In this document: positions 10,721-19,200 of the stretch, in pieces
How the letters are laid out: the number at the start of each line of letters is the position of its first letter
Numbering within the stretch: position 1 is the first letter of the stretch
Assembly: GCA_001516055.1 (NCBI GenBank)
Contig: LOEZ01000077.1
Location: 23,690 to 87,689, forward strand
DNA length: 64,000 nucleotides
Source: Gracilibacter sp. BRH_c7a
Lineage (GTDB): Bacteria; Bacillota; Desulfitobacteriia; Desulfitobacteriales; Syntrophobotulaceae
Direction of reading: 5' to 3'
Program-made: the position numbers and the translations under genes
The notes under the pieces: generated by a model
What the model saw: the letters and a program-made list of their open reading frames with translations, nothing else
Database searches by the model: none
What the model was told of the DNA's origin: nothing

Positions 10721-11122
10721 ATGAACTTAATAGAGAGTTTGAATATTGAATATATCCGCGTGGAGACTGACAAACTTGAGGCTAAAATGAACTTAACTCA
10801 GTTTCATAGTCAAGTCTTCGGTTTTTTACATGGGGGAGCGATCATAGCCTTTGGAGAAACTGTTGCAGGCTACGCGTCCAATCAAAAAATAGGTAAAGAT
10901 CAAGTAGCAATGGGACAGACCATCGTTGCCAATCATATGAAATCGAAAAAGATAGAAGGCTATATCATGGCTCAAGGGAAACTAATGCATAAGGGAAAGA
11001 CATCCCATGTTTGGAGCATTGAGATGCAAGATGAAAATAATGTATTAATATCATATATGACAGTTACAAATGCTATCGTTGAGTTAAAAGCAAAATGCTC
11101 AATTCATCCAGGGAAATGTTGA
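10721..11122 (+). CDS. menI: DHNA-CoA thioesterase MenI (hotdog fold)
   Basis: This protein of 133 residues is a PaaI-type hotdog thioesterase. The motif FGFLHGGAIIAFGETVAGYAS contains the catalytic Glu and the HGG turn. As the last gene of the men operon it most probably releases DHNA from DHNA-CoA. The ATG at 10721 starts two bases after the menC stop and uses the GGCGGTG ribosome site; a GTG at 10712 overlaps that site. No strong terminator follows. menA and menG, the last two pathway steps, are not in the window. Confidence 0.87.
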   Translation: MNLIESLNIEYIRVETDKLEAKMNLTQFHSQVFGFLHGGAIIAFGETVAGYASNQKIGKDQVAMGQTIVANHMKSKKIEGYIMAQGKLMHKGKTSHVWSIEMQDENNVLISYMTVTNAIVELKAKCSIHPGKC

Positions 11123-11357
11123 AGATAAGCTTAAAGCATTAATTTTGATAATTTGCAGTAACGGAAAAATATAGTGATGCTACAATATGAATGAATATCT
11201 AAATGTTCATTCATAAATTTGTTTTTCATAAAAGCATAGGCAACAACTATAGCTCCACTTGATAATGTATTATTCCTAAGGTTAATCTTCCAAAATAATT
11301 TTTCATAACTTGGGAAAAATAATCACATTGTACAGTATAAAGGAGTGATGTGAAATT

Positions 11358-11801
11358 ATGAAAGACAATGTATTACGTGCCGCATCAGTGGGAATAATTG
11401 CCACTATAATAAAAGATATATCTGATATTTTATACAAAAGCATTGGCTATCAGGGCTTCTCTATCATAGAGATGAGTGCCGGAGTATTTCTTGAACCTGA
11501 GTACTTTTCATCAATCTATTTATATATAATCGGATATACTGCCCACTATATGGTGGGTATTATTTTAGGTATTATTTTTTATAGGTTTTTATTTAATTAT
11601 GGTTATGAAAACTCAATCTTGAAGGGAATATTTTTTGGTCTTGTGTCATGGCTGTTATTATGCGGAGCATTTAACCATTTTGGATTATCATATGTTAAGC
11701 CCCAAAACGAGCAAGGAGTTATGATGGTACTAGTTGATCATATAGTTTTTGGCATAGTGCTAGGATTATTTATGCCTCGATTTACTTTACATAAAAAATG
11801 A
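11358..11801 (+). CDS. Small four-helix membrane protein, unknown function
   Basis: I do not recognise this protein of 147 residues. It has four hydrophobic stretches (about residues 7-25, 53-78, 88-107 and 123-141), with short loops and a basic tail ending in HKK, so it should be an integral membrane protein. AGGAG stands 12 bases before the ATG. It is separated from menI by 235 bases in which I see no gene or clear terminator, and from the next locus by an AT-rich gap. It is probably its own transcription unit. Confidence 0.7.
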   Translation: MKDNVLRAASVGIIATIIKDISDILYKSIGYQGFSIIEMSAGVFLEPEYFSSIYLYIIGYTAHYMVGIILGIIFYRFLFNYGYENSILKGIFFGLVSWLLLCGAFNHFGLSYVKPQNEQGVMMVLVDHIVFGIVLGLFMPRFTLHKK

Positions 11802-11998
11802 TGCTTTTCTATGAGATCATTTGCAAATTCTTTGAAGCATATTGTAAACATGATTTGGAAATAAAAGAAGTACTAAAATGAGTAAATCCAATAAATAGAC
11901 AGGCTTCGAATACCAAATTGACTAGAGTAAGTCAGCTTCTAGTTTCAAACAATACAGTGTAAATATTTTCTGTTTATTTACCTTTTAAAACTCTATCT

Positions 11999-12038
11999 AG
12001 TATAATATATTTAACTAAGTAGTTAAATATATTATACT
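11999..12038. promoter_or_regulatory. Perfect 19-bp inverted repeat, operator of a decayed sdpR-like gene
   Basis: AGTATAATATATTTAACTA is repeated as its exact reverse complement after a two-base spacer. The left arm contains a TATAAT box, so binding here would block transcription. ArsR/SdpR repressors are typically autoregulated through such AT-rich palindromes, and a broken sdpR-like reading frame begins 32 bases downstream. The 197 bases between 11802 and 11998 hold no gene I can see. Confidence 0.6.
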
Positions 12039-12069
12039 TTTTTTACTAGAGTTAAAAGGAGAGGTGCCA

Positions 12070-12189
12070 ATGACAGGAGTGTTAAGGCATTAGGTGACCC
12101 CAACTCGTAGAGAAATAATTTATTCGATTAATGTTAATGTATTACAAGAAGCTCTGAGCAATTTTATCTCGTTATTTGGAAAGGACTAA
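12070..12189 (+). pseudogene. Remnant of an ArsR/SdpR-family repressor
   Basis: A strong AAAGGAGAGG ribosome site and ATG lead into a frame that stops after seven codons. Reading around one missing base and one extra base gives VLKALGDP-TRREIIYSIN-VNVLQEALSNFISLFGKD: the start of an SdpR-type repressor (KALGDPTRRxI) joined directly to its C-terminal end (NxTVLQExLxxF). The middle, which would hold the DNA-binding helices, is missing. I infer an internal deletion of about 50 codons plus frameshifts. Confidence 0.55.
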
Positions 12190-12195
12190 AGAATT

Positions 12196-12293
12196 ATGGG
12201 AAATAAATATGGTATGGTTCAATTAAGTTTCGGTATTATTTCACTCATATATAATGTCCATAATCGGTAATCTAGTGCCAAAAATACCATTTA
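12196..12293 (+). pseudogene. Fragment resembling SdpI-type immunity/membrane protein
   Basis: After the repressor remnant, two frames give short pieces, MVQLSFGIISLIYN and then IIGNLVPKIPFNEIWGIK. The second resembles the GNxMPKIKPNxxxGIR signature of SdpI proteins, which normally follow sdpR. A frameshift separates them, and the second piece runs into the first codons of the following transporter. This is a pattern match by eye; an alignment would be needed to confirm it. Confidence 0.4.
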
Positions 12294-13559
12294 ATGAAAT
12301 ATGGGATTAAGCTAAAAAAGGGGCTGGATACACTGATTTCAGAAAATCAAGAGCTCTCTTCAGTTGAAAATCAACCAAAACTAACAAGAGGGTTATTATT
12401 TCTTTTAGCAATTACCAGCGGTATCAGCGTTGCTAACTTATATTACATACAACCTCTGTTAGCAGATATCGCCCAGGACTTTCATGTCACTGCCGGAGAA
12501 ATTGGTAGAATTGCGACAGTAAGCCAATTGGGATACGCTTTGGGACTTTTATTATTTATACCTTTAGGAGACATAAGAGAAAGAAAAAGCTTAATTTTCT
12601 CCTTAATTGGAGTAGTGATTATTGCTCTTGTAGGAGTAGCCCTCTCTAGAAATATCATCATGTTAGGAATTGCTTGTTTTATTTTTAGTTTAACTACTGT
12701 TATTCCACAGTTGATTCTTCCCCTTACTGCTCAGTTAGCTGAACCTAAGGAAAGAGGGCAGGCATTAGGGATTGTTATGAGCGGTCTTTCTACCGGAATT
12801 CTTCTGGCGAGGACGGTTAGCGGGGTAATTGGAGACATCTTTGGATGGCGAATTATGTACTGGATTGCTGCTGGATTGATGCTGATATTAGCCGTTATCT
12901 TGAAATTTTTTCTCCCGGAATGCAAACCTGCTTCTTCAATAAGAGTAACTTATGGGCAATTACTCAAATCTCTGTGGACACTATTTGTTGAACTGCCGGA
13001 ATTAAGAAAAGCTGCTTTATTTGGGGCAATGATTTTTGGCTCTTTCGGTGCTTTTTGGTCCACACTTGCCTTTTTTCTGCAAGAACCTCCGTATTACTTT
13101 ACAGCTCAGATAGTAGGCCTTTTCGGTTTAGTCGGCATCGTAGGAATCTTATATACTCCATTAGCGGGAAGAATTGTAGACAAAAAAACTCCAGAATTCG
13201 TTGGTCTTGTCTCGGGAATTATAACCCTGATAGCTTTCATCATATTATGGCAGTTAGGATCCAACCTTTGGGGGCTCATTCTTGGTGTAATTATATTTGA
13301 TATAGGTACACGTGGGGGACAGATTTCAAATCAAGCTCGTGTTTACAGTTTGATACCGGAAGCGAGGAACAGGTTAAACACAGTATATATGGTCTCTTAC
13401 TTTTTGGGGGGCTCACTCGGTACCTATCTGGGATCTACTGCCTGGAGCATTCTTAAATGGGATGGGGTATTCCTGGTGGGAAGTATTATGATTTCCATAG
13501 GAGTATTATCATTTTTGCCTGCCTTGAATAAAAAGGGATATGAAGTTACATCCAAATAA
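12294..13559 (+). CDS. MFS transporter (12-helix multidrug-efflux type)
   Basis: The protein of 421 residues has twelve hydrophobic helices and the MFS loop signature between helices 2 and 3 (PLGDIRERKSLI), plus the helix-5 motif-C-like SGLSTGILLARTVSGVIGD typical of proton-driven exporters. The substrate cannot be told. The N-terminus is odd: the ATG lacks a ribosome site, and the first 20 residues seem to come from a decayed SdpI-like frame, so the true start may be an unusual codon near residue 20 to 35. It converges on the LUD gene with only 28 bases between them. Confidence 0.85.
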   Translation: MKYGIKLKKGLDTLISENQELSSVENQPKLTRGLLFLLAITSGISVANLYYIQPLLADIAQDFHVTAGEIGRIATVSQLGYALGLLLFIPLGDIRERKSLIFSLIGVVIIALVGVALSRNIIMLGIACFIFSLTTVIPQLILPLTAQLAEPKERGQALGIVMSGLSTGILLARTVSGVIGDIFGWRIMYWIAAGLMLILAVILKFFLPECKPASSIRVTYGQLLKSLWTLFVELPELRKAALFGAMIFGSFGAFWSTLAFFLQEPPYYFTAQIVGLFGLVGIVGILYTPLAGRIVDKKTPEFVGLVSGIITLIAFIILWQLGSNLWGLILGVIIFDIGTRGGQISNQARVYSLIPEARNRLNTVYMVSYFLGGSLGTYLGSTAWSILKWDGVFLVGSIMISIGVLSFLPALNKKGYEVTSK

Positions 13560-13587
13560 TAATTTAGTTTTATTAATGTATATAACT

Positions 13588-14238
13588 TTATAATCCTAAA
13601 TCTTCATTAACAACCAAGATATGAATGTCAGCAAGTTTTGGCTTTCGTTCTAAAATTGTTGTGATTCTACAACTTCTATCAGGAGAATTACAATCTGCAC
13701 AGATACCTGTAATAACACACGGAGTATTATAATTCAAACGCTTACAGTTAGCAGGAGATACCATTTTCTTAATTCTTCTCATTGCATCTTCAGTATCTTG
13801 AGTTATTTTGTTTCTCCCTGCTACCAATATTACCTTTTTTGGCCCGAATAAAATTGAACTAATTCTATTACCAGTTGACTCCATTAATACAATTATGCCT
13901 GTCTCTGTTACTGAATTAGCAGATGATAGAAATAAATCACAGGTATGATGACGATGCATTATGGTTAGTTTTTCGTCATTACTTAGACCTTGTTTGTTGG
14001 GTATTAATAATTCCTTTTTCATACTTTCAAGGAGTTGTGGCAGCTTTAGATCAGCTAAACTAAGCGAACCGCCTAATCCGATCGTATTTGCTGTTGCTGC
14101 TTCATTAAGGACATAATCAATTGCATCCTGTTTTGTTTCACACAAGTTTGCAGTAAAGCCGTTTTTGCTTAATGCGTCAATAGCCTTTAAACATCTTTTC
14201 TCATAGTGCCAATCTTTAAGTTCATCAGTTCTTGACAT
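13588..14238 (-). CDS. LUD-domain protein (LutC/YkgG family)
   Basis: LUD proteins take part in lactate utilisation as LutC next to iron-sulfur subunits LutA and LutB, but single LUD genes are common in Clostridia and their role is unclear. The IGLGGSLSLADL segment, the SSANSVTETGIIVLMESTGNR core and the Cys-rich C-terminus GICADCNSPDRSCRITT identify the family. The ATG at 14238 is favoured by a GGAAGAGGA site; an in-frame ATG seven codons upstream has none. No lutA or lutB is adjacent, so I leave the symbol empty. Confidence 0.85.
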   Translation of the reverse strand: MSRTDELKDWHYEKRCLKAIDALSKNGFTANLCETKQDAIDYVLNEAATANTIGLGGSLSLADLKLPQLLESMKKELLIPNKQGLSNDEKLTIMHRHHTCDLFLSSANSVTETGIIVLMESTGNRISSILFGPKKVILVAGRNKITQDTEDAMRRIKKMVSPANCKRLNYNTPCVITGICADCNSPDRSCRITTILERKPKLADIHILVVNEDLGL

Positions 14239-14426
14239 AAAAATCCTCTTCCTTCCCAAGATATTTATTTATTTTCTCCATGCTTTGATTAATTACTGAG
14301 TAAAAAATCTCCCTTTTTGGGATTTTTATCAAACTAATATATCTATAATTAGAATATAGATTAAAAGGGTATTCTGCAAGAAAATCTTTTGGTCCTATTT
14401 ACCTTGAGAAAAATAAGGATCTTAGC

Positions 14427-16493
14427 TTAGTTTTCACCTATTAAAATATCAAAATCTTCTAATATTTGAGACTGATCCAAATTACCTAATACCAAATACC
14501 GAGGTATAACATATTCATGATATTCAGATTCAACATCCTCAAGAATTTCAGTAGCGTTACCCCAAATTACCATTCCTGATGTAATTCCCACTTGTTCTAA
14601 AATACTTTTTAATTCTGGACTGATGCCTTCTTCATTCTCTTTCTGTGTGGGGTAATAGGCACCAAAAGGATAACATATTTGTGTAGGTGTAACACCTATA
14701 CCAGGAGTGCATGACAAAATTTCTAAAAACGCTTTTCCCGGACCTGTGTATGGTGATGAATATTCCCAAGCATAATCGACATTATCTATAATCATTCCAC
14801 TTGGATATACATCTGTACCTTCTCGTGAATTTACTTCATATTGAGGTGCATATTGGAAGCTTGAATCATCTAGTTGAGTCCAAGTATTATTTAAAGAATC
14901 CCAAGCTGGCCGTGGTAGATCTTGTTGATCAGTATATATTCTTATCAACCCAGTTCCGTTCGGGCTTCTGTTAATAGTTTTAAAAGTAATATCATACTCT
15001 TGACCTTTTTTAAACTGATAGGGGCTAATGTTAACTGTCTGCCAGGTCCAGTCCTGCCAATTAGAAGAGAACCTTGAAATTTTCTGTCCATTTATATATA
15101 CATCAATAATCAATGGGTACCAATTTCCTATGTGAGATACAGTTTTAAATCTCAAAACTTCACCAATAAATGATTTAGCTGGTGCAAATTTAATATTTGT
15201 ATTTGCTAAACTTCCGTCAGTATATGTTCCGCCTAGAACTAAGCACTCTAAGGAATCATTTTCTTCGAATCCGGTTGTATTAGCATCCCAACTTGCCGCT
15301 AGATATTTATTTATAACTTTAGTGTTCCTACTTAGGTCTTCTAAAACATACTGTTGAAACTCTTCTAGTGTTGCCACCCTACCATTATCCCCGGCAAGTA
15401 TTAAACCTGCTTGGGCAGGCCATTTTTCTTGTGCTCCATAAGACATTCCAGTACATGTAGTAGTTAACTCATAATCTCCAGAAAAATTTGGGATAGCATA
15501 AATATTGAAAGAAGCATTTCCAACATTTTGAGTTGTAAATGTTATCGTATACGTCTTATTAGCTTCAATTGTAAATGATCTATCGAAATCTATAGTTGCG
15601 AATTCTCTTTCCGGCCACTGACTGCGCGTTTCATATTGCGTTGTACTTATTGTCTTTTTTGCAACTTCTGTGCCATTAATGTCTATTTTTATATCAGCAT
15701 TATAGCCGCTGCTAAAGGGAGAATGTAAAGAAGTCCAGACTCTCATTTTATTTACTGTCACGTTTTCTTTGGCTTTAAATTCAATAGTACTTGATATTGG
15801 TTGATTAGTTTTTAGGTCGGTACCAAACAAAGGGAATCCCCAAGTTGCACCATCTACATGAGTTAAATCCCAGTACCATCTTGTATCGTCTCTGTTGATA
15901 TAAATAAAATCACCATTATCAATATAACTCGGTCCTTCTAATATTGGTGCTGGTACAACTGTCCCATTTTCCATAAATAAATTATAATGATGCATATTAT
16001 AGGTGTGACTAAGTAGTTCACAATACCCAGAATCATATATATCTTTTATACCAGCCCAAGTCATGTATCCATCTTCGGGATATATTGTGCCAAGTTTTCT
16101 TCCGATTATAGCTATACCAAAGGGTATTTCACTTTCGACTAACCATTGTGCTGCAATATCTATTGAGTCTCTTGCATCATCAAATATTATTGTAGCGATA
16201 GGAGTATCAGTATCTATAGATATCTTGTTTAAATACCACTCATTATATTGAGAAGGTGGAACAAAGGTATACCCTTTGTTCTCAAGATAATTGATTTGCT
16301 CTTTAAAGTCTTCTAAATAGCTTACATATTCTGATTTGTCTGCTTCAATAGTCGTAAATCCATGATAGCATAATGCAATATTATTTGAATTTTGTGAGTG
16401 AATTTTTTCGTTTTCTTGCTTACCAAAAGCTGCATTGGTAAAAAATAAACTTATAATAATAATCAATATGCAATATGATGCCTTATGTTTCAT
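14427..16493 (-). CDS. Secreted polysaccharide deacetylase-like protein with beta-sandwich domains
   Basis: A signal peptide (about 1-24) precedes a NodB-like deacetylase domain: CYHGF, the metal and base motif IIFDDARDS, and the histidine motif SHTYNMHH near residue 190. The C-terminal end has ICYPFGAYYP, the fourth family motif, so the barrel appears split by a long insertion of about 350 residues rich in aromatic and Gly residues that looks like two carbohydrate-binding sandwich modules. Removal of acetyl groups from a cell-surface glycan is likely. At 688 residues it is much longer than simple deacetylases. AGGAGG lies 13 bases before the ATG. Confidence 0.75.
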   Translation of the reverse strand: MKHKASYCILIIIISLFFTNAAFGKQENEKIHSQNSNNIALCYHGFTTIEADKSEYVSYLEDFKEQINYLENKGYTFVPPSQYNEWYLNKISIDTDTPIATIIFDDARDSIDIAAQWLVESEIPFGIAIIGRKLGTIYPEDGYMTWAGIKDIYDSGYCELLSHTYNMHHYNLFMENGTVVPAPILEGPSYIDNGDFIYINRDDTRWYWDLTHVDGATWGFPLFGTDLKTNQPISSTIEFKAKENVTVNKMRVWTSLHSPFSSGYNADIKIDINGTEVAKKTISTTQYETRSQWPEREFATIDFDRSFTIEANKTYTITFTTQNVGNASFNIYAIPNFSGDYELTTTCTGMSYGAQEKWPAQAGLILAGDNGRVATLEEFQQYVLEDLSRNTKVINKYLAASWDANTTGFEENDSLECLVLGGTYTDGSLANTNIKFAPAKSFIGEVLRFKTVSHIGNWYPLIIDVYINGQKISRFSSNWQDWTWQTVNISPYQFKKGQEYDITFKTINRSPNGTGLIRIYTDQQDLPRPAWDSLNNTWTQLDDSSFQYAPQYEVNSREGTDVYPSGMIIDNVDYAWEYSSPYTGPGKAFLEILSCTPGIGVTPTQICYPFGAYYPTQKENEEGISPELKSILEQVGITSGMVIWGNATEILEDVESEYHEYVIPRYLVLGNLDQSQILEDFDILIGEN

Positions 16494-16527
16494 TTATTTA
16501 TATATACCTCCTCTAAGTAGATTCAAT

Positions 16528-16650
16528 TGGTTCAAGGATATCTACTAGAGTTACCCCTTTACATAATGTATGTCCCACTCTGGTTTGATAGACATTATGA
16601 TTCTGCAACTTTTATCATTAGGACAGCACCAGCAGCTGAGATCACTATTA
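16528..16650 (-). pseudogene. Possible C-terminal remnant of a second LUD gene
   Basis: Reading leftward this stretch encodes CCPNDKSCRIIMSIKP-EWDIHYV before a stop, which parallels the end of the intact LUD gene at 13.6 kb (SPDRSCRITTILERKPKLADIHILVV). The DNA also matches in short runs (GATTCT-CAACTT-TATCA). No start or upstream domain remains. The call rests on visual similarity. Confidence 0.35.
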
Positions 16651-16757
16651 GCAGAGATACTGAATAAAGATATGTGTCCGGAAAACAGAGTAAGATGTTA
16701 TAATTATGGTTACTACTGCTTTTTTCATTACATGGTAAGGTGAGGAAGGACAAGCTT

Positions 16758-17888
16758 TTGGACCAGATATTACAACTTTTGATTGTACTTGAAATTCTTT
16801 TTGTGAATCTATTAACGACCCATTTATGTTCCAAGAATAAATTTTCAAATATCAAGGTTCTAGCAACTTTATTGGTTTTTACAGTTGTGTTCCTTTATGG
16901 AATACTTTTATTCCCATTAGACAAATATCCTAAAGTTATATTTGTCTTAATTGGGTTTATCTATTTTTTCCCTATCAAATACCTTTATGAGGAAAAATCT
17001 AATACTATTTTTACTATAATGTTTTTCTCATGGACCCATACAATTACGGTGAATGCGATTTCCGCAGAAATCTCCAAGCTTGTATCTTTCCCAAATAGTT
17101 TGGGGGGAATCCTCACAATACAGAGCATAATTTATATAGTAACAACTAATATAGTCATAAAGTTCATAAAAAATAAATTCAGCACTGTTCTAGAAAATAT
17201 TAATAAGGAGACGAATAAATCCCTTATTTTATTTGGGACAGTTTTATTTGTTACTGTTATTTTGATTCGATTTTACTTTTCTGTATACTCAACTCCATAT
17301 TGGACACTAACCATTATCGTTCTTATATCCATGATAGCAATAACAGGTTATAGTTTAATATATACTGTCGTAGATAACTCTAAAAGAATAGAATCCTTAA
17401 GGCAAATAGCGTATTACGATGATTTAACAGGGATTAATAATAGATTAGCGCTTTTTCTTGATTCTGAAGAACTAATTGCCAATAAAGAACCTTTTTACCT
17501 TCTGTATATGGATTTGGATAACTTTAAAAACGTAAATGATACATACGGACATGACATTGGAGATATATATCTAAGGAGTTTTACTAACACCACAATAGAA
17601 GTAATACAAGATAAAGGCCGTTTCTACAGGATGTCTGGCGATGAATTTATTTGTATATATTATGGTAGTAATATTGATTTCTTTATAGCTGAGTTAGATG
17701 AGAGAATCTTAAATGCTTTTGACATTAACATTCCTTTCTTAGGAGTTAGTATTGGATATGCAAAATATCCTGATGATTGCGAATCCATAGATCAATTAAT
17801 AAAAAAAGCGGATATAATTATGTATCATGTCAAAAACAGCAGAGTTAAAACGTCAAATAATGCAGACATAAAAATACTTAAAACGTAA
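16758..17888 (+). CDS. Membrane diguanylate cyclase with SGDEF active site
   Basis: Six or seven hydrophobic helices fill roughly the first 210 residues, followed by a GGDEF domain (YYDDLTGINNR, YMDLDNFKNVNDTYGH). The signature reads SGDEF near residue 293, a variant found in some active cyclases, with no change at the catalytic Asp-Glu. The TTG at 16758 is chosen because AGGAAGGA ends seven bases before it; a GTG at 16740 without a ribosome site would add six residues. It is followed 15 bases later by a hydrolase, so the two may be co-transcribed. Confidence 0.83.
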   Translation: MDQILQLLIVLEILFVNLLTTHLCSKNKFSNIKVLATLLVFTVVFLYGILLFPLDKYPKVIFVLIGFIYFFPIKYLYEEKSNTIFTIMFFSWTHTITVNAISAEISKLVSFPNSLGGILTIQSIIYIVTTNIVIKFIKNKFSTVLENINKETNKSLILFGTVLFVTVILIRFYFSVYSTPYWTLTIIVLISMIAITGYSLIYTVVDNSKRIESLRQIAYYDDLTGINNRLALFLDSEELIANKEPFYLLYMDLDNFKNVNDTYGHDIGDIYLRSFTNTTIEVIQDKGRFYRMSGDEFICIYYGSNIDFFIAELDERILNAFDINIPFLGVSIGYAKYPDDCESIDQLIKKADIIMYHVKNSRVKTSNNADIKILKT

Positions 17889-17903
17889 TGTGAGGGGATT
17901 TAG

Positions 17904-18833
17904 GTGAAGTCAAAGGAGTTTTCATTTCTTAATAGTATAGGTATGAGTATTTTTACTCGTAAATGGGAGCCTGACTTATCTCCATTCAAGGGTATAGTTT
18001 TGATTATTCATGGAATATCAGAACATTCAGGCCGATATGCAGCTTTTGCTGAGGCTTTAACCAATACAGGTTACATTGTTTATGCCCACGATCAGAGGGG
18101 ACACGGTAAAACCACTGAGAATCAGGAAACCCAAGGCTATGCTGGTGGAGATGGGTGGAATCTCTTAGTGAGAGATGTGCAGGAATTAATCGAACTGGCA
18201 AAGAAAGAAAACCCTGGTTTACCTTTATTTATTCTGGGACACAGTATGGGAAGCTTTATTCTAAGGCATTATATGCATCAATATAAAGATTCACAGGGGG
18301 TAAAAGGGTTTATACTATCTGGGACTGGTGGAAGTTCTAAGATTATGTTAGCCATGGCTCGCTTTTTATGTGCGATAGTTATTAAGAAGAATGGCAAAAT
18401 GGATAAAAGTAAATTAATTCAAGAACTTACCTTCAAGGACTTTAACGCTAGATGTGTCGAGAATCGGAATGGGTTCGATTGGTTAAGTAGAGATATTAAA
18501 GAAGTAGATAAATACGTGGAAGATGACTTATGTGGTCAGGTTTGTACTGTGAGTTTCTATAATGATTTTTTCGGTGGTATTATGGAGGTGCAAAAAAAAT
18601 CTAATATTAATAATATATCAAAAGATATCCCTATTCTTATTTTTTCAGGACAAATGGATCCAGTAGGCCATTATGGTAAAATGACCACATCATTGGTCCA
18701 AAGTTATAAAGCTGTAGGTATTCAGGATATCACCTATAAACTTTATGAAAATGCCAGACATGAAATGCTTAATGAAATTAATCGAGATGAAGTAATACAA
18801 GATATCATAAGATGGATGAATTTAAAAGTCTGA
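17904..18833 (+). CDS. Alpha/beta hydrolase, monoacylglycerol lipase-like
   Basis: The protein (309 residues) belongs to the serine aminopeptidase/lysophospholipase group. HGISEHSGRY contains the oxyanion segment, GHSMGSF the nucleophile Ser, the Asp lies in SGQMDPVG and the His in NARHEMLNE. Members cleave acyl esters of glycerol or lysophospholipids; the substrate here is unknown. The GTG start has GAGGGG six bases upstream. It closes a two-gene unit with the preceding cyclase. Confidence 0.85.
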   Translation: MKSKEFSFLNSIGMSIFTRKWEPDLSPFKGIVLIIHGISEHSGRYAAFAEALTNTGYIVYAHDQRGHGKTTENQETQGYAGGDGWNLLVRDVQELIELAKKENPGLPLFILGHSMGSFILRHYMHQYKDSQGVKGFILSGTGGSSKIMLAMARFLCAIVIKKNGKMDKSKLIQELTFKDFNARCVENRNGFDWLSRDIKEVDKYVEDDLCGQVCTVSFYNDFFGGIMEVQKKSNINNISKDIPILIFSGQMDPVGHYGKMTTSLVQSYKAVGIQDITYKLYENARHEMLNEINRDEVIQDIIRWMNLKV

Positions 18834-18965
18834 TTTATTCTAATTATCCAGATAACGGTTTCAAACTGAAAGCCAGATTGACATTATTATTATGTAGATC
18901 GAAAAAATTTTTATCTAGACAGAATTGGATTACCAAATATAAGCAATAACTATATGATTAAGGTA

Positions 18966-19004
18966 AAGCCAGCAGAACCTAAGAGTTCGCTGGCTTCATT
19001 TTTA
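18966..19004 (+). terminator. Intrinsic terminator after the hydrolase gene
   Basis: AAGCCAGC and GCTGGCTT form the outer stem, with a further GAAC/GTTC pairing inside, followed by CATTTTTA. The rest of the 367-base gap up to the amidase contains only AT-rich sequence, with a likely -10 box TATAAT near 19161 for the amidase promoter. Confidence 0.75.
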
Positions 19005-19200
19005 TGTTCAGGTAAAAAAATATTTTGAGTCATATTTCCTTGTTTTCTTACGTCTTATTATTAAGAAGCGGTTTATTCTAATATAATTTAGATGGATGAA
19101 ATAAAGTTCTACCAATATATACATATTGCTAATTTTTCACTAAATTAATAGTATCTATCGTATAATTGAGAAGAATGAGTAGATAAAAGGGGTGGAATAT

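Noticed and set aside
12731..12925. Minus-strand frame inside the MFS gene
   Set aside because: Shadow frame opposite membrane helices.
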